DNA from: Sinomicrobium oceani
Lineage (GTDB): Bacteria > Bacteroidota > Bacteroidia > Flavobacteriales > Flavobacteriaceae
Direction: 5' to 3'
NCBI RefSeq assembly: GCF_900119185.1
Contig: NZ_FPJE01000012.1
Span: forward strand, 121,766 to 185,765
Length of the DNA: 64,000 nt
The notes below the pieces were generated by a model, which made no database searches, was not told the origin of the DNA, and saw only the letters and a program-made list of their open reading frames with translations. How positions within the stretch are numbered: the stretch's first letter is position 1; each line of letters starts with the position of its first letter. Both the position numbers and the translations under genes were made by a program. This document shows positions 9,738 to 18,553 of this stretch, piece by piece.

Positions 9738-9780
9738 CAAAGATATAAGAACTTTTCGTTACGAAAACTATTTACTTTTG
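9738..9780. promoter_or_regulatory. divergent promoters around a palindromic operator
   Basis: The palindrome TTTTCGT-T-ACGAAAA occupies 9753-9767. On the minus strand a -7 box TATCTTTG lies at 9745-9738 (towards the AraC gene); on the plus strand TACTTTTG lies at 9773-9780 (towards the altronate dehydratase-like gene). The palindrome thus occupies the -33 zone of both promoters, the expected place for a shared regulator site. The assignment to the AraC protein is inference. Confidence 0.6.
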
Positions 9781-9879
9781 ATATTCGGGAAATGGTGTTT
9801 TCCTGAAATGGAGTCATAACGACTTATAATGGCATGATAAAGCCTCTTGAAGGAAGATGACATTTAGGGATAGTCCGTT

Positions 9880-11544
9880 ATGCAGGTCTTATTTTTTAAT
9901 ACTATATTATTTTATATCCGGTTGGAAAAAATTTTAAGAATTCATCCGGGGGACAACGTTGTTGTAGCCCTTACGGATCTGGACAAAGATGCTGATGTTG
10001 TCGTAGCCGGAAAAGCGCTTCGATTGCGCGAGGCGGTTCCGGTAAAACACAAGTTTACACTCGAACCTATGCGGGAAGGAGATACTGTTTTTATGTATGG
10101 AGTTCCTGTAGGTAAGGTCGTAACGGATTTATCTGCCGGGAGCCTTCTCACTACGGAGAATACCAGGCATGTAGCCGCTCCTTATGCAATAGGTTTACAG
10201 AACTATACCCATGAAAAACCGGATGTAGATCGGTATCTGAACCGTACTTTCAACGGGTTTCACCGTAAGGACGGTCAGGTAGGTACCGGGAATTACTGGT
10301 TGTTCGTGCCCCTGGTATTCTGTCAGAACCGGAACCTGAAAGTGCTGCAGGAAGCTCTGGAAACCGAACTCGGTTTCCGGAAAGAAAATCCGTATAAGCT
10401 TCTCGTCAGGGATCTTGCGGATAAATTCAAAGGTGGGGAAAAGGAAGGTCATTACGAAACGAAAAAGAGCCCGAAACTCTTCCCGAATATAGACGGAATT
10501 AAATTCCTGCTCCACGAAGGAGGTTGCGGAGGAACGCGACAGGATGCGCAGTTGCTGGTAGATCTTCTTGCCGGATATATCCGGCATCCCAACGTAGCAG
10601 GTGCTACGGTGCTGAGTCTGGGGTGTCAGCACGCCCAGATGACGATGCTCGAAGAGGCTATCGCCAGGCATAGGCAGGAGCTCGGAAAACCTCTGTTGTT
10701 TTTTGAGCAACAGAAATATCCTTCGGAGCATGCGATGCTTCAGGATATTATCCGGGACACTTTCGAAGGCCTGAAGGAAGCCAATGAAAATTCGAGAAAA
10801 CCCGCACCATTAGAAAAACTGACTATCGGGCTCGAATGTGGGGGATCGGATGGTTTTTCCGGAATTTCAGCCAATCCGCTGATCGGCGTTATAGCCGACC
10901 GGATCAATGCGCTTCGGGGTAAAAGTATCCTCTCGGAATTCCCGGAATTGTGCGGGGTAGAGCAAGACCTTATCGATCGTTGCGAACGAAAAGAAACAGC
11001 GGAGAAATTTGTCCGCCTGATGGAAAACTATGAAGCCAGGGCCCAGGAAGTAGGTTCAGGGTTTGATATGAACCCGTCTCCGGGAAATATCAGGGACGGA
11101 CTGATCACCGATGCCATTAAATCGGCAGGAGCGGCGACGAAAGGTGGAAGAAGTGCAGTTGCCGATGTACTCGATTATGGAGAGTATGCAACCCGGGAAG
11201 GGCTGAACCTGCTCTGTACCCCAGGAAACGATGTGGAGTCTACCACAGGACTGGCAGGTGCAGGAGCCAATATGATTCTCTTTTCTACCGGACTGGGGAC
11301 ACCTACCGGAAACCCGGTATGTCCGGTTGTGAAAATTGCATCCAATTCTATGCTTCCCGAAAAAATAAACGATATTATCGACTTTGATGCGGGAAGACTT
11401 TTTTCCGAAGGGATATCTCAGGAACTGTTAGCCGATGAGCTTATGGAGCTGATTATAGCAGTAGCAGGCGGAGAGAAGCAGACCTGTGCACAAAAGTTAC
11501 AGCAAGACGATTTCATTCCGTGGAAAAGAGGAATATCTTTGTAA
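9880..11544 (+). CDS. altronate dehydratase (UxaA) family protein, probable L-fuconate dehydratase
   Basis: Up to 554 residues. An N-terminal SAF domain (KILRIHPGDNVVVALTDL) is followed by the large UxaA/GarD catalytic part, with GGCGGTRQDAQLL, LGCQHAQM and GLECGGSDGFSGISANP. These Fe-dependent enzymes dehydrate sugar acids to 2-keto-3-deoxy acids. The cluster lacks an enolase-type fuconate dehydratase, so this enzyme is the likely L-fuconate dehydratase; substrate is inferred from context. The first 14 residues after ATG 9880 are unlike the family; a TTG at 9922 would start right at the conserved part, so the true start may be 9922. Confidence 0.85.
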   Translation: MQVLFFNTILFYIRLEKILRIHPGDNVVVALTDLDKDADVVVAGKALRLREAVPVKHKFTLEPMREGDTVFMYGVPVGKVVTDLSAGSLLTTENTRHVAAPYAIGLQNYTHEKPDVDRYLNRTFNGFHRKDGQVGTGNYWLFVPLVFCQNRNLKVLQEALETELGFRKENPYKLLVRDLADKFKGGEKEGHYETKKSPKLFPNIDGIKFLLHEGGCGGTRQDAQLLVDLLAGYIRHPNVAGATVLSLGCQHAQMTMLEEAIARHRQELGKPLLFFEQQKYPSEHAMLQDIIRDTFEGLKEANENSRKPAPLEKLTIGLECGGSDGFSGISANPLIGVIADRINALRGKSILSEFPELCGVEQDLIDRCERKETAEKFVRLMENYEARAQEVGSGFDMNPSPGNIRDGLITDAIKSAGAATKGGRSAVADVLDYGEYATREGLNLLCTPGNDVESTTGLAGAGANMILFSTGLGTPTGNPVCPVVKIASNSMLPEKINDIIDFDAGRLFSEGISQELLADELMELIIAVAGGEKQTCAQKLQQDDFIPWKRGISL

Positions 11545-11628
11545 AGACTCCGGATATATCACAGAGTTCGGAAACCTGGAGATTCCGGGGAGAGAATAGC
11601 CGTTGAATTCAGATAAAATTAACAGAAT

Positions 11629-12384
11629 ATGTCAAAAAATGTAATTATAACCGGAGGTGGATCCGGTATAGGAGCAGCGATAACCAGGATATTTCTCGAA
11701 AAAGGGCACAAGGTTTTTATGCTCGAGAGAAATACCGGGGGGGCAAAAGAGGCTTTTGCCGGAACCGAAGACACCCGGCTGCAGATTATTCCCTGTGATG
11801 TAAGCAACCAGGCACAGGTGGTAGAAATTATCAACGGGATAGCTGGTAAAACGACCATAGATATTCTTATCAATAATGCCGGGGTATCTCATATAGGTAC
11901 GGTCGAAACGACTTCCGAACAGGATATGGATAACGTATTTGCCGTCAATGTAAAAGGAGTTTATAACTGTATCCATGCCGCTATACCTCACATGAAAAAG
12001 AACGGAGGAGGGGTCATACTCAATATGGCATCTATCGCATCTCATGTAGGGATAGCCGATCGTTTTGCCTATTCGATGACCAAAGGAGCCGTATTGGCCA
12101 TGACATACTCCGTGGCTAAAGATTATGTAGCCGATGGTATTCGTTGCAACAGTATTTCTCCGGCAAGGGTGCATACCCCTTTCGTAGACGGTTTTCTGGC
12201 AAAGAATTACCCGGGAAAAGAAAAAGAGATGTACGATAAGCTTTCCAAAACCCAGCCCATCGGGCGAATGGCCAAGCCGGAGGAAGTCGGTAAACTTGCC
12301 TATTTCCTGTGTTCCGAAGATGCTTCTTTTACAACCGGTACCGATTATCCTCTGGATGGCGGATTTATAAGACTAAACAGCTAA
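11629..12384 (+). CDS. SDR oxidoreductase, probable 2-keto-3-deoxy-L-fuconate dehydrogenase
   Basis: 251 residues, classical short-chain dehydrogenase. Cofactor motif TGGGSGIG (about residues 8-15), NNAG (about 83), catalytic Ser in MASIASH and YSMTK (Tyr and Lys of YxxxK, about 148-152), ending in PLDGGFIRLN. In the known non-phosphorylative L-fucose route an NAD-dependent SDR oxidises 2-keto-3-deoxyfuconate at C4. Its place between the dehydratase and the FAH-family hydrolase fits that step. It starts 84 bases after the dehydratase and is followed within 43 bases by the hydrolase, so one operon is likely. Confidence 0.85.
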   Translation: MSKNVIITGGGSGIGAAITRIFLEKGHKVFMLERNTGGAKEAFAGTEDTRLQIIPCDVSNQAQVVEIINGIAGKTTIDILINNAGVSHIGTVETTSEQDMDNVFAVNVKGVYNCIHAAIPHMKKNGGGVILNMASIASHVGIADRFAYSMTKGAVLAMTYSVAKDYVADGIRCNSISPARVHTPFVDGFLAKNYPGKEKEMYDKLSKTQPIGRMAKPEEVGKLAYFLCSEDASFTTGTDYPLDGGFIRLNS

Positions 12385-12427
12385 GGAAAAAAAAGTTCAA
12401 TTACATAAATTCATAAATACACAACGA

Positions 12428-13288
12428 ATGAGATTATTCAGATTTGGACCGGAAGGCGAGGAGAAACCCGGAGTGGAATTGCAGGATGGCACTGCGCTGG
12501 ACGTAAGCGCCTTCGGACAGGATTACGATGAAGATTTTTTTGCCGGAGACGGTGTCCGCAAACTGGGGGCCTGGTTAGAACAACACAAAGACAACTGCCC
12601 GGTAGTTGAGGGAGAATTCCGTTTCGGTCCTGTAGTCAAACGACCTTCCAAATTGATCTGTATTGGGCTGAACTATGCAAAGCACGCTGCGGAAAGCGGA
12701 ATGGATGTGCCCAAAGAACCGGTGGTTTTCTTCAAAGCCACTTCTTCGATCACAGGGCCCAACGATCCGGTTATTATTCCGAGAGGTTCGGAAAAGACCG
12801 ATTGGGAAGTCGAACTGGCCGTAGTTATCGGTAAAAAAGCTTCTTATGTGAATAAAGAAGAAGCTATGGATTATGTTGCCGGATATGCGCTGCACAACGA
12901 CTACAGTGAAAGAGCTTATCAGCTCGAACGCGGAGGACAGTGGGTAAGGGGAAAGAGTTGTGATACTTTTGCTCCGCTCGGGCCATACCTGGTTACGGCT
13001 GATGAAAAACTCGACCCGCACCATCTCAATCTCTGGTTGAAAGTCAACGGAGAAACATTACAGAATTCCAATACTTCCGATTTTATTTTTGATATCCCTA
13101 CGGTAATAAGTCACCTCAGTGAATTCATGACGCTGCTTCCCGGAGATGTGATCTCTACGGGGACGCCTGCGGGAGTGGGACTCGGTTTTCAACCACCGCG
13201 GTATCTCAAGGCCGGCGATGTGGTAGAACTCGGAATAGAAGGGCTCGGTTCCTCAAGACAGGAAGCTGTCGCTTATAAAGCAAAATAA
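12428..13288 (+). CDS. fumarylacetoacetate hydrolase family, probable 2,4-diketo-3-deoxy-L-fuconate hydrolase
   Basis: 286 residues. N-terminal cap followed by the FAH barrel: KLICIGLNYAKHAAESG, VFFKATSSITGPNDPV, a metal-binding EVELAVVIGKK, GYALHNDYSER, RGKSCDTFAPLGP and VISTGTPAGVG. The family hydrolyses C-C bonds of diketo acids with a divalent metal. In the fucose route the equivalent enzyme splits 2,4-diketo-3-deoxyfuconate into pyruvate and L-lactate, which explains the downstream LutABC genes. A hairpin terminator follows the gene. Confidence 0.88.
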   Translation: MRLFRFGPEGEEKPGVELQDGTALDVSAFGQDYDEDFFAGDGVRKLGAWLEQHKDNCPVVEGEFRFGPVVKRPSKLICIGLNYAKHAAESGMDVPKEPVVFFKATSSITGPNDPVIIPRGSEKTDWEVELAVVIGKKASYVNKEEAMDYVAGYALHNDYSERAYQLERGGQWVRGKSCDTFAPLGPYLVTADEKLDPHHLNLWLKVNGETLQNSNTSDFIFDIPTVISHLSEFMTLLPGDVISTGTPAGVGLGFQPPRYLKAGDVVELGIEGLGSSRQEAVAYKAK

Positions 13289-13295
13289 ATCCGGT

Positions 13296-13330
13296 AAAAG
13301 GCTCAGGAGATGTGTTTCCGGAGCCTTTTG
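13296..13330 (+). terminator. intrinsic terminator after the FAH-family gene
   Basis: AAAAGGCTC (13296-13304) pairs with GAGCCTTTT (13321-13329) around a loop that can add GGA/TCC pairs. The T-run is inside the 3' arm, so it may be partial read-through rather than full stop, consistent with the next gene starting 33 bases later. Confidence 0.65.
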
Positions 13331-13362
13331 TATAGTATCTAACACCTAAAAGATCAATCAGA

Positions 13363-14187
13363 ATGTATATCGATTCACATCAGCATTTCTGGCAATATCA
13401 CCCGGAGAAGGATGCCTGGATAGACAAAACCATGCAGGCCATACGCCGGGACTTTATGCCTTCCGATCTTGAGCCCGTTCTTCATGCCAATGGGGTCTCG
13501 GGATGTGTAGCGGTTCAGGCCAGTCAATCTGAAGAAGAAACGTCTTTTCTTTTGGAATGTGCCGATAAAAATCCGTTCATAAAAGCGGTAGTTGGCTGGG
13601 CAGATCTTCAGGGAGATAATATTAAAGAAACGTTACTCCGGTTTTCGGAGCATAACCGTTTTCGGGGTGTACGCCATGTCGTACAGGGTGAACCGGACGA
13701 TTTTATGTACCGTCCGGCCTTCCGGAGGGGAATTGAAGAACTCGAGCCCCTGGGGCTTACTTATGATATTCTCGTTTTTGCCAGGCAATTGCCTGCCGCC
13801 ATAGATCTCGTACGCCGGTTCCCGAAACAGCGTTTCGTACTGGACCATATCGCCAAACCGGTTATCTCTGCAGAGCCTGATAAAGCCTGGGCAGATCATA
13901 TTCGTATTCTTGCCGGGCATGATAATGTGTGCTGTAAGGTGTCGGGGATGGTAACGGAAGCTACGGACCGGACATGGAAACAAGAGGAGTTTACACCTTT
14001 TATGGAGGTTGTAACCGAGGCCTTCGGAACAGACCGGGTCATGTACGGATCGGATTGGCCGGTATGCCTGCTGGCTGCATCCTATGCAGAAGTCATAAAT
14101 ATTGTCCGGGCATTTTACAGCGAAGATGAACTTCCTAAAGTTATGGGAAAGAATGCAGCGGATTTTTACGGGATTACAGCTATTTAA
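13363..14187 (+). CDS. amidohydrolase family, probable L-fucono-1,5-lactonase
   Basis: 274 residues of the COG3618 TIM-barrel amidohydrolases. Metal and catalytic segments are IDSHQHFWQYHP (HxH, about residues 5-7), RHVVQGEP, FVLDHIAKP (about 160) and MYGSDWPVC (Asp, about 228). The family includes L-fuconolactonase and L-rhamnonolactonase, which open the lactone made by the sugar dehydrogenase. The fucosidase follows 35 bases later. Specificity for fuconolactone comes from the neighbours. Confidence 0.87.
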   Translation: MYIDSHQHFWQYHPEKDAWIDKTMQAIRRDFMPSDLEPVLHANGVSGCVAVQASQSEEETSFLLECADKNPFIKAVVGWADLQGDNIKETLLRFSEHNRFRGVRHVVQGEPDDFMYRPAFRRGIEELEPLGLTYDILVFARQLPAAIDLVRRFPKQRFVLDHIAKPVISAEPDKAWADHIRILAGHDNVCCKVSGMVTEATDRTWKQEEFTPFMEVVTEAFGTDRVMYGSDWPVCLLAASYAEVINIVRAFYSEDELPKVMGKNAADFYGITAI

Positions 14188-14222
14188 AAGTATGAACCAA
14201 CCATAAATTAAAAACCCGATAT

Positions 14223-15638
14223 ATGAAAACTTTACGATGGACAGTATTGATCGTCTTATGGATGGCAAGCTGCAAACAAAAACCGGCGGCAAACACTACA
14301 ACTGAAAAGGTTGTTCCCGAAAAAAGTGTCAATTACCTGGAGGAGTCCGAAGAAGATTTTGACGAACGTATGGCCTGGTGGAGAGACGCGAGGTTCGGAA
14401 TGTTTATTCACTGGGGGGCTTATGCCGTTCCGGCAGGAAGGTACCAGGGGAAAGAAGTGGCAAGCGTGGGAGAGTGGATTATGCAAAATGCCAAAATACC
14501 GATAGAAGAATACGAAGAATATGCCCGGAAGTTTAACCCGACTTCGTTTGATGCCGAAAAATGGGTTGCTACAGCAAAAGATGCGGGAATGAAATATATG
14601 GTGATTACCTCAAAGCATCACGATGGGTTCTGTCTTTGGGATTCGGAGGTAACCGACTACGATATCGTGGATTATTCTCCTTACGGAAAAGATATTCTGA
14701 AGGCTCTTTCCGAGGCCTGTAAGAAGCAGGGCATAAAATTCGGGCTTTATCATTCTATAATGGACTGGCATCATCCCGATTCACATGCCGATACTTACGC
14801 AGGAGGAACGCCCTCGGAAAATAACGAAGCCCGTTTTGCAAATTACCTGGAAAATTACCTGAAGCCGCAACTCAAGGAACTGGTGGAAAATTACGATCCT
14901 GCAATTCTCTGGTTCGACGGGGAGTGGGAGAAAGAGTTTACACACCGCCAGGGACAGGAACTTTATCAGTACGTAAGGACGTTGAAACCCGAAATTATCA
15001 TTAATAACCGGGTAGACAAAGGGAGAAAGGGAATGCAGGGCATGAATAAGGAAGACAGTGATTATGCCGGAGATTTCGGAACCCCGGAACAGGAAGTTCT
15101 GGCAGGGACCTCTGCGCTCGACTGGGAATCGTGTATGACCATGAACGATACCTGGGGGTATAAGACAGATGATAAGAACTGGAAATCTTCACAGAATCTT
15201 ATCCGTCACCTGGTAGATGCTGCAGCCAAAGGCGGAAACTATCTGTTAAATATAGGGCCCGATGCGGCGGGTAATATTCCTGAAGCCAGTTTGGAAAGAC
15301 TGGACGATATAGGGCGCTGGATGAAAGTGAACGGGGAAGCGGTTTACGGTACGGAAAGCCCGGAATCCGGTTTTGAAGAAGGAGACGATATACGGTTTAC
15401 GGCCAAGAAGAGTACGCCTTTCTGTTATGCGGTGACCTTTAAAAGACCAGAGAATACTTTCCGTCTTAAAAATCTGAAACCCGAAGCCGGATCGGAAATC
15501 AGGCTGCTCGGATATGAACAGCCGCTGACATGGGATTACCAGGAAGATTCCGGACTCGCCATTTCCGTTCCCGCAACCGTTTTAGAGCAAGTAGGAGAGA
15601 CACCTGCCTGGACATTTAAGATAGAGACCCGGAAATAG
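14223..15638 (+). CDS. alpha-L-fucosidase, GH29, lipoprotein
   Basis: 471 residues. The N-terminus MKTLRWTVLIVLWMASCKQK is a type II signal peptide with the lipobox cysteine at residue 17, so the enzyme is probably lipid-anchored in the envelope. GH29 features: WWRDARFGMFIHWGAYAVP (about 55-73), YMVITSKHHDGFCLW, FGLYHSIMDWHHPD, and ILWFDGEWE (about 237-245), whose Asp is the expected nucleophile; a C-terminal beta domain is present. It releases L-fucose from fucosylated glycans and so feeds the FucP and oxidative pathway genes that surround it. Confidence 0.93.
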   Translation: MKTLRWTVLIVLWMASCKQKPAANTTTEKVVPEKSVNYLEESEEDFDERMAWWRDARFGMFIHWGAYAVPAGRYQGKEVASVGEWIMQNAKIPIEEYEEYARKFNPTSFDAEKWVATAKDAGMKYMVITSKHHDGFCLWDSEVTDYDIVDYSPYGKDILKALSEACKKQGIKFGLYHSIMDWHHPDSHADTYAGGTPSENNEARFANYLENYLKPQLKELVENYDPAILWFDGEWEKEFTHRQGQELYQYVRTLKPEIIINNRVDKGRKGMQGMNKEDSDYAGDFGTPEQEVLAGTSALDWESCMTMNDTWGYKTDDKNWKSSQNLIRHLVDAAAKGGNYLLNIGPDAAGNIPEASLERLDDIGRWMKVNGEAVYGTESPESGFEEGDDIRFTAKKSTPFCYAVTFKRPENTFRLKNLKPEAGSEIRLLGYEQPLTWDYQEDSGLAISVPATVLEQVGETPAWTFKIETRK

Positions 15639-15825
15639 AATAGGGTAGCTAAAGGTCGGTTTTCTGTAATCAGGAAATCAAGGGCCCAAATTTTGCGAAG
15701 CATATCATGGGAGGAGAATAAAACAATATAAAATGCAAATGTTAAATCCTTAATATTAGGGTGTGGAAATTTTTTTTAAGCTAATTTTAGCCCTTAAATT
15801 GTGTCGGAAATAGGAAAATGAAGGT

Positions 15826-16608
15826 ATGAACTTACATTTAGATAAAAAAGTGATCATCGTTACCGGTGGAGCCAAGGGGATAGGTTTGGGTATATGTGAA
15901 GTTTTGGCGGCTGAAGGGGCGATCCCGGTATTAGTAGGAAGAAATGAGGCAGATAACGAGAAGGCTGTGCGGGCTATTCTTGACAACGGAGGGCAGGCTG
16001 ATTCGGTCATAGGTGAACTCACCGACCCGGAAGCCTGTAGGAACGCGGTAGCACAGGTAGTGTCCCGATACGGTAAAATAGATGGTTTGGTCAATAATGC
16101 GGGGGTTAATGACGGTGTGGGGCTCGAAAACGGATCGTATGAGCTTTTTACGGCCTCCATACAGAAGAACCTGACACATTATTACCTTATGGCACATCAT
16201 GCCTTGCCCGAACTCAAAAAGACAAAAGGGGCAATTGTAAACATAGGTTCCAAAACATCGCTGACCGGCCAGGGCGGGACTTCCGGTTATGCTGCCGCTA
16301 ATGGCGGACGTAATGCGCTGACCAGGGAATGGGCTGTGGAACTGCTGCCGTATGGAATCCGGGTCAATGCCGTGATCGTTGCGGAATGCTATACGCCCCT
16401 CTACGAAAAGTGGATCAATACCTTTCCGGATCCCAAAGAAAAGCTGAACACCATAACAGAAAAAATCCCATTAGGTCACAGGATGACTACCGCAACGGAA
16501 ATTGCCGATGCCGTAGCTTTTCTGTTATCCGAAAAATCGAGTCATACCACCGGGCAGCTCTTGTTTGTCGATGGAGGCTATGTACATCTGGACAGGGCAC
16601 TGACCTGA
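15826..16608 (+). CDS. SDR oxidoreductase, probable L-fucose dehydrogenase with YxxxN instead of YxxxK
   Basis: 260 residues. TGGAKGIGLGI (about residues 12-22) binds the cofactor; NNAGVND (about 89) and VNIGSKTS (catalytic Ser region) are normal. The catalytic tetrad lysine, however, is asparagine: the segment reads GYAAANGGRNAL, with codon AAT. The C-terminal part (GIRVNAVIVAECYTPLYEKW, FVDGGYVHLD) is that of sugar dehydrogenases near fucose genes. The role would be oxidation of L-fucose to the lactone. The other SDR of this locus retains YxxxK. Whether the Asn is normal for this subfamily must be checked. A 187-base gap with no recognised element precedes it. Confidence 0.78.
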   Translation: MNLHLDKKVIIVTGGAKGIGLGICEVLAAEGAIPVLVGRNEADNEKAVRAILDNGGQADSVIGELTDPEACRNAVAQVVSRYGKIDGLVNNAGVNDGVGLENGSYELFTASIQKNLTHYYLMAHHALPELKKTKGAIVNIGSKTSLTGQGGTSGYAAANGGRNALTREWAVELLPYGIRVNAVIVAECYTPLYEKWINTFPDPKEKLNTITEKIPLGHRMTTATEIADAVAFLLSEKSSHTTGQLLFVDGGYVHLDRALT

Positions 16609-16628
16609 AAAAACAGGAAATAGTTTCC

Positions 16629-16648
16629 GGATGCTCCCCGGAGCATCC
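16629..16648 (+). repeat. perfect hairpin between fucose dehydrogenase and fucP
   Basis: GGATGCTC-CCCG-GAGCATCC (stem 8 bp, loop 4) lies 21 bases after the SDR stop codon. There is no T-run, so it is more likely an mRNA stabiliser or attenuating hairpin than a terminator. Confidence 0.5.
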
Positions 16649-16718
16649 CCAAACCCGCTTATTAGATTACCCGTAATTACACCCAATATCAATCAATTTA
16701 ATTAAAACTCATAACATA

Positions 16719-18023
16719 GTGAAGAAAGACACATTACCTCCTGTGGTTTCGCGGAAAAACCTCATTCCATTTATTTTAGTAACCTCTTTATTTGCCCTCT
16801 GGGGCTTTGCCAATGCGGTTACGGATCCCATGGTACAGGCTTTCAAGAAAGTCCTTGAACTCAGTAATTCACAGGCTGCCTGGGTACAGATGGCATTTTA
16901 CGGAGGATATTTTTGTATGGCCCTGCCCGCTGCGCTTTTTGTCCGAAAATACTCTTATAAAACAGGAGTACTTATAGGGCTCGCTTTGTATGCAGGTGGA
17001 GCTTTGTTGTTTTATCCTGCAGCCATCACCGAAAAATTCTGGTTTTTTTGCCTGGGATTGTATATCCTGACATTCGGACTGGCTTTTCTCGAAACTACGG
17101 CAAATCCTTATATTCTTGCTATGGGAGATAGCAGGACAGCTACACAGCGACTCAACCTGGCTCAGGCCTTCAATCCGCTGGGACTGGTACTCGGCCTATT
17201 GGTAGCTCAGCAGTTTGTGCTCAGAAAGCTGCAATCTGTGGATGTGCAAGATTTCGGGGCGCTGGACGAGGCTTCCAAAGTGATGATCCGTACCTCCGAT
17301 CTTATGGTAATACGCGATCCGTATGTAGCTCTCGGCCTGGTGATTCTCGCCGTATTTGTGTTCATATTTGTCAGTAAAATGCCTCAGGTCAAGGACGAAG
17401 GTGGTATTCCGGGGCTTGCCGATACGTTTTCCGGACTTTTTAAGAATAAAAAATATACCCTCGGCGTACTGGCCCAGGTACTCTATGTAGGAGCACAGAT
17501 TATGTGCTGGACCTATATCTACCAGTATGCGGAAGCTATCAATGTGAGTAGTGATGATGCGGCTTATTACCAGTTTATAGCCTTTATTCTCTTCCTGGTA
17601 GGACGTGCCATAGGAACCTATATGCTTCGTTTTATGAGTTCCGGAAAGTTACTGATGTTATTCGCTTTCTTAGGGATAGCATTTGCTGCAGGAGCCATCT
17701 GGATAGAAGGAACTTTAGGAATATATTGTATCGTAGGAATATCTTTTGCCATGTCTTTGATGTTCCCCACCATTTACGGGATTGCTCTGGAAGGACTGAG
17801 TGAAGAAGAATCCAAGATAGGTGCAGCGGGTCTGGTTATGGCTATTGTAGGAGGTGCTTTGATGCCGCAGTTGCAGGCTCTTATCATCGATATAGGAGGT
17901 TCCGGGGTGGCAGATGTCACTATTGCCGGAGTACCTGAGGTTAATTTTTCGTTTATATTGCCTTTGTTGTGCTTTGTGTATATCAGTGTGTACGGAAAAT
18001 GGGTACACAACAAGGTATATTAG
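16719..18023 (+). CDS. fucP: L-fucose:H+ symporter, MFS
   Basis: 434 residues beginning at a GTG. About 12 transmembrane segments. FucP signatures: LFALWGFANAVTDPM (first helix), QAAWVQMAFYGGYFCMALPA, TFGLAFLETTANPYILAMG (motif of fucose/glucose-galactose permeases) and NLAQAFNPLG. It imports L-fucose across the inner membrane with protons. It sits after the fucose dehydrogenase and 188 bases before the mutarotase gene. That gap holds only a GGGGCT/AGCTCC hairpin near 18103-18118. Close relatives transport other hexoses, but the enzymes around it support fucose. Confidence 0.92.
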   Translation: MKKDTLPPVVSRKNLIPFILVTSLFALWGFANAVTDPMVQAFKKVLELSNSQAAWVQMAFYGGYFCMALPAALFVRKYSYKTGVLIGLALYAGGALLFYPAAITEKFWFFCLGLYILTFGLAFLETTANPYILAMGDSRTATQRLNLAQAFNPLGLVLGLLVAQQFVLRKLQSVDVQDFGALDEASKVMIRTSDLMVIRDPYVALGLVILAVFVFIFVSKMPQVKDEGGIPGLADTFSGLFKNKKYTLGVLAQVLYVGAQIMCWTYIYQYAEAINVSSDDAAYYQFIAFILFLVGRAIGTYMLRFMSSGKLLMLFAFLGIAFAAGAIWIEGTLGIYCIVGISFAMSLMFPTIYGIALEGLSEEESKIGAAGLVMAIVGGALMPQLQALIIDIGGSGVADVTIAGVPEVNFSFILPLLCFVYISVYGKWVHNKVY

Positions 18024-18211
18024 TACACCGGGAACCAACCGAGGTGTAGTAGGCAGTATTCGGGAAGGCAACATAAGAATCGGAGAACACTATTGTATTT
18101 ATGGGGCTTCGTAGCTCCGGACTTTGAATAAAACGGAGGAGAGAGACTGTGATACTACACGAACAGATAACTGAACTATAAATTGTGGAGAATCCCGAAC
18201 AGTGAAAAAAG

Positions 18212-18553
18212 ATGAAACGGTATTGTTTAGCTTTAGATTTAAAAGATGATGAACGGCTGATTGCCGAATATGAAACACATCATCAAAAAGTTTGGCCCGA
18301 GGTGCTGAAAAATATTTGTAAAAGCGGTATTATCGATATGGAAATATACCGTATTGAAAACCGGTTGTTGATGTTGATGGAGACAGATGACGGTTTCAGT
18401 TTTGAGCAAAAAGAAGAACTCGATGCGGCCAGTGAAACTGTTCAGGAGTGGGAAAAGCTCATGTGGAAGTACCAGCAGGCTATTCCGGGAAGCAAACCCG
18501 GTGAAAAATGGCGCCTGATGAATAAGATCTTTGATTTTAAAACAGCATTGTAA
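18212..18553 (+). CDS. L-rhamnose mutarotase family protein (probable L-fucose mutarotase)
   Basis: 113 residues, the size of the RhaM/DUF718 dimeric alpha-beta barrel. MKRYCLALDLKDD is the usual start; the likely acid/base histidine is in YETHHQKVWPEV; LLMLMETDDGF and WEKLMWKYQQAIP complete the fold. These proteins interconvert the alpha and beta anomers of 6-deoxy sugars. In this locus the substrate should be L-fucose, giving the anomer used by the dehydrogenase. The stop codon overlaps the lutA start by one base (TAATG), tying it to the lactate genes. Confidence 0.85.
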   Translation: MKRYCLALDLKDDERLIAEYETHHQKVWPEVLKNICKSGIIDMEIYRIENRLLMLMETDDGFSFEQKEELDAASETVQEWEKLMWKYQQAIPGSKPGEKWRLMNKIFDFKTAL

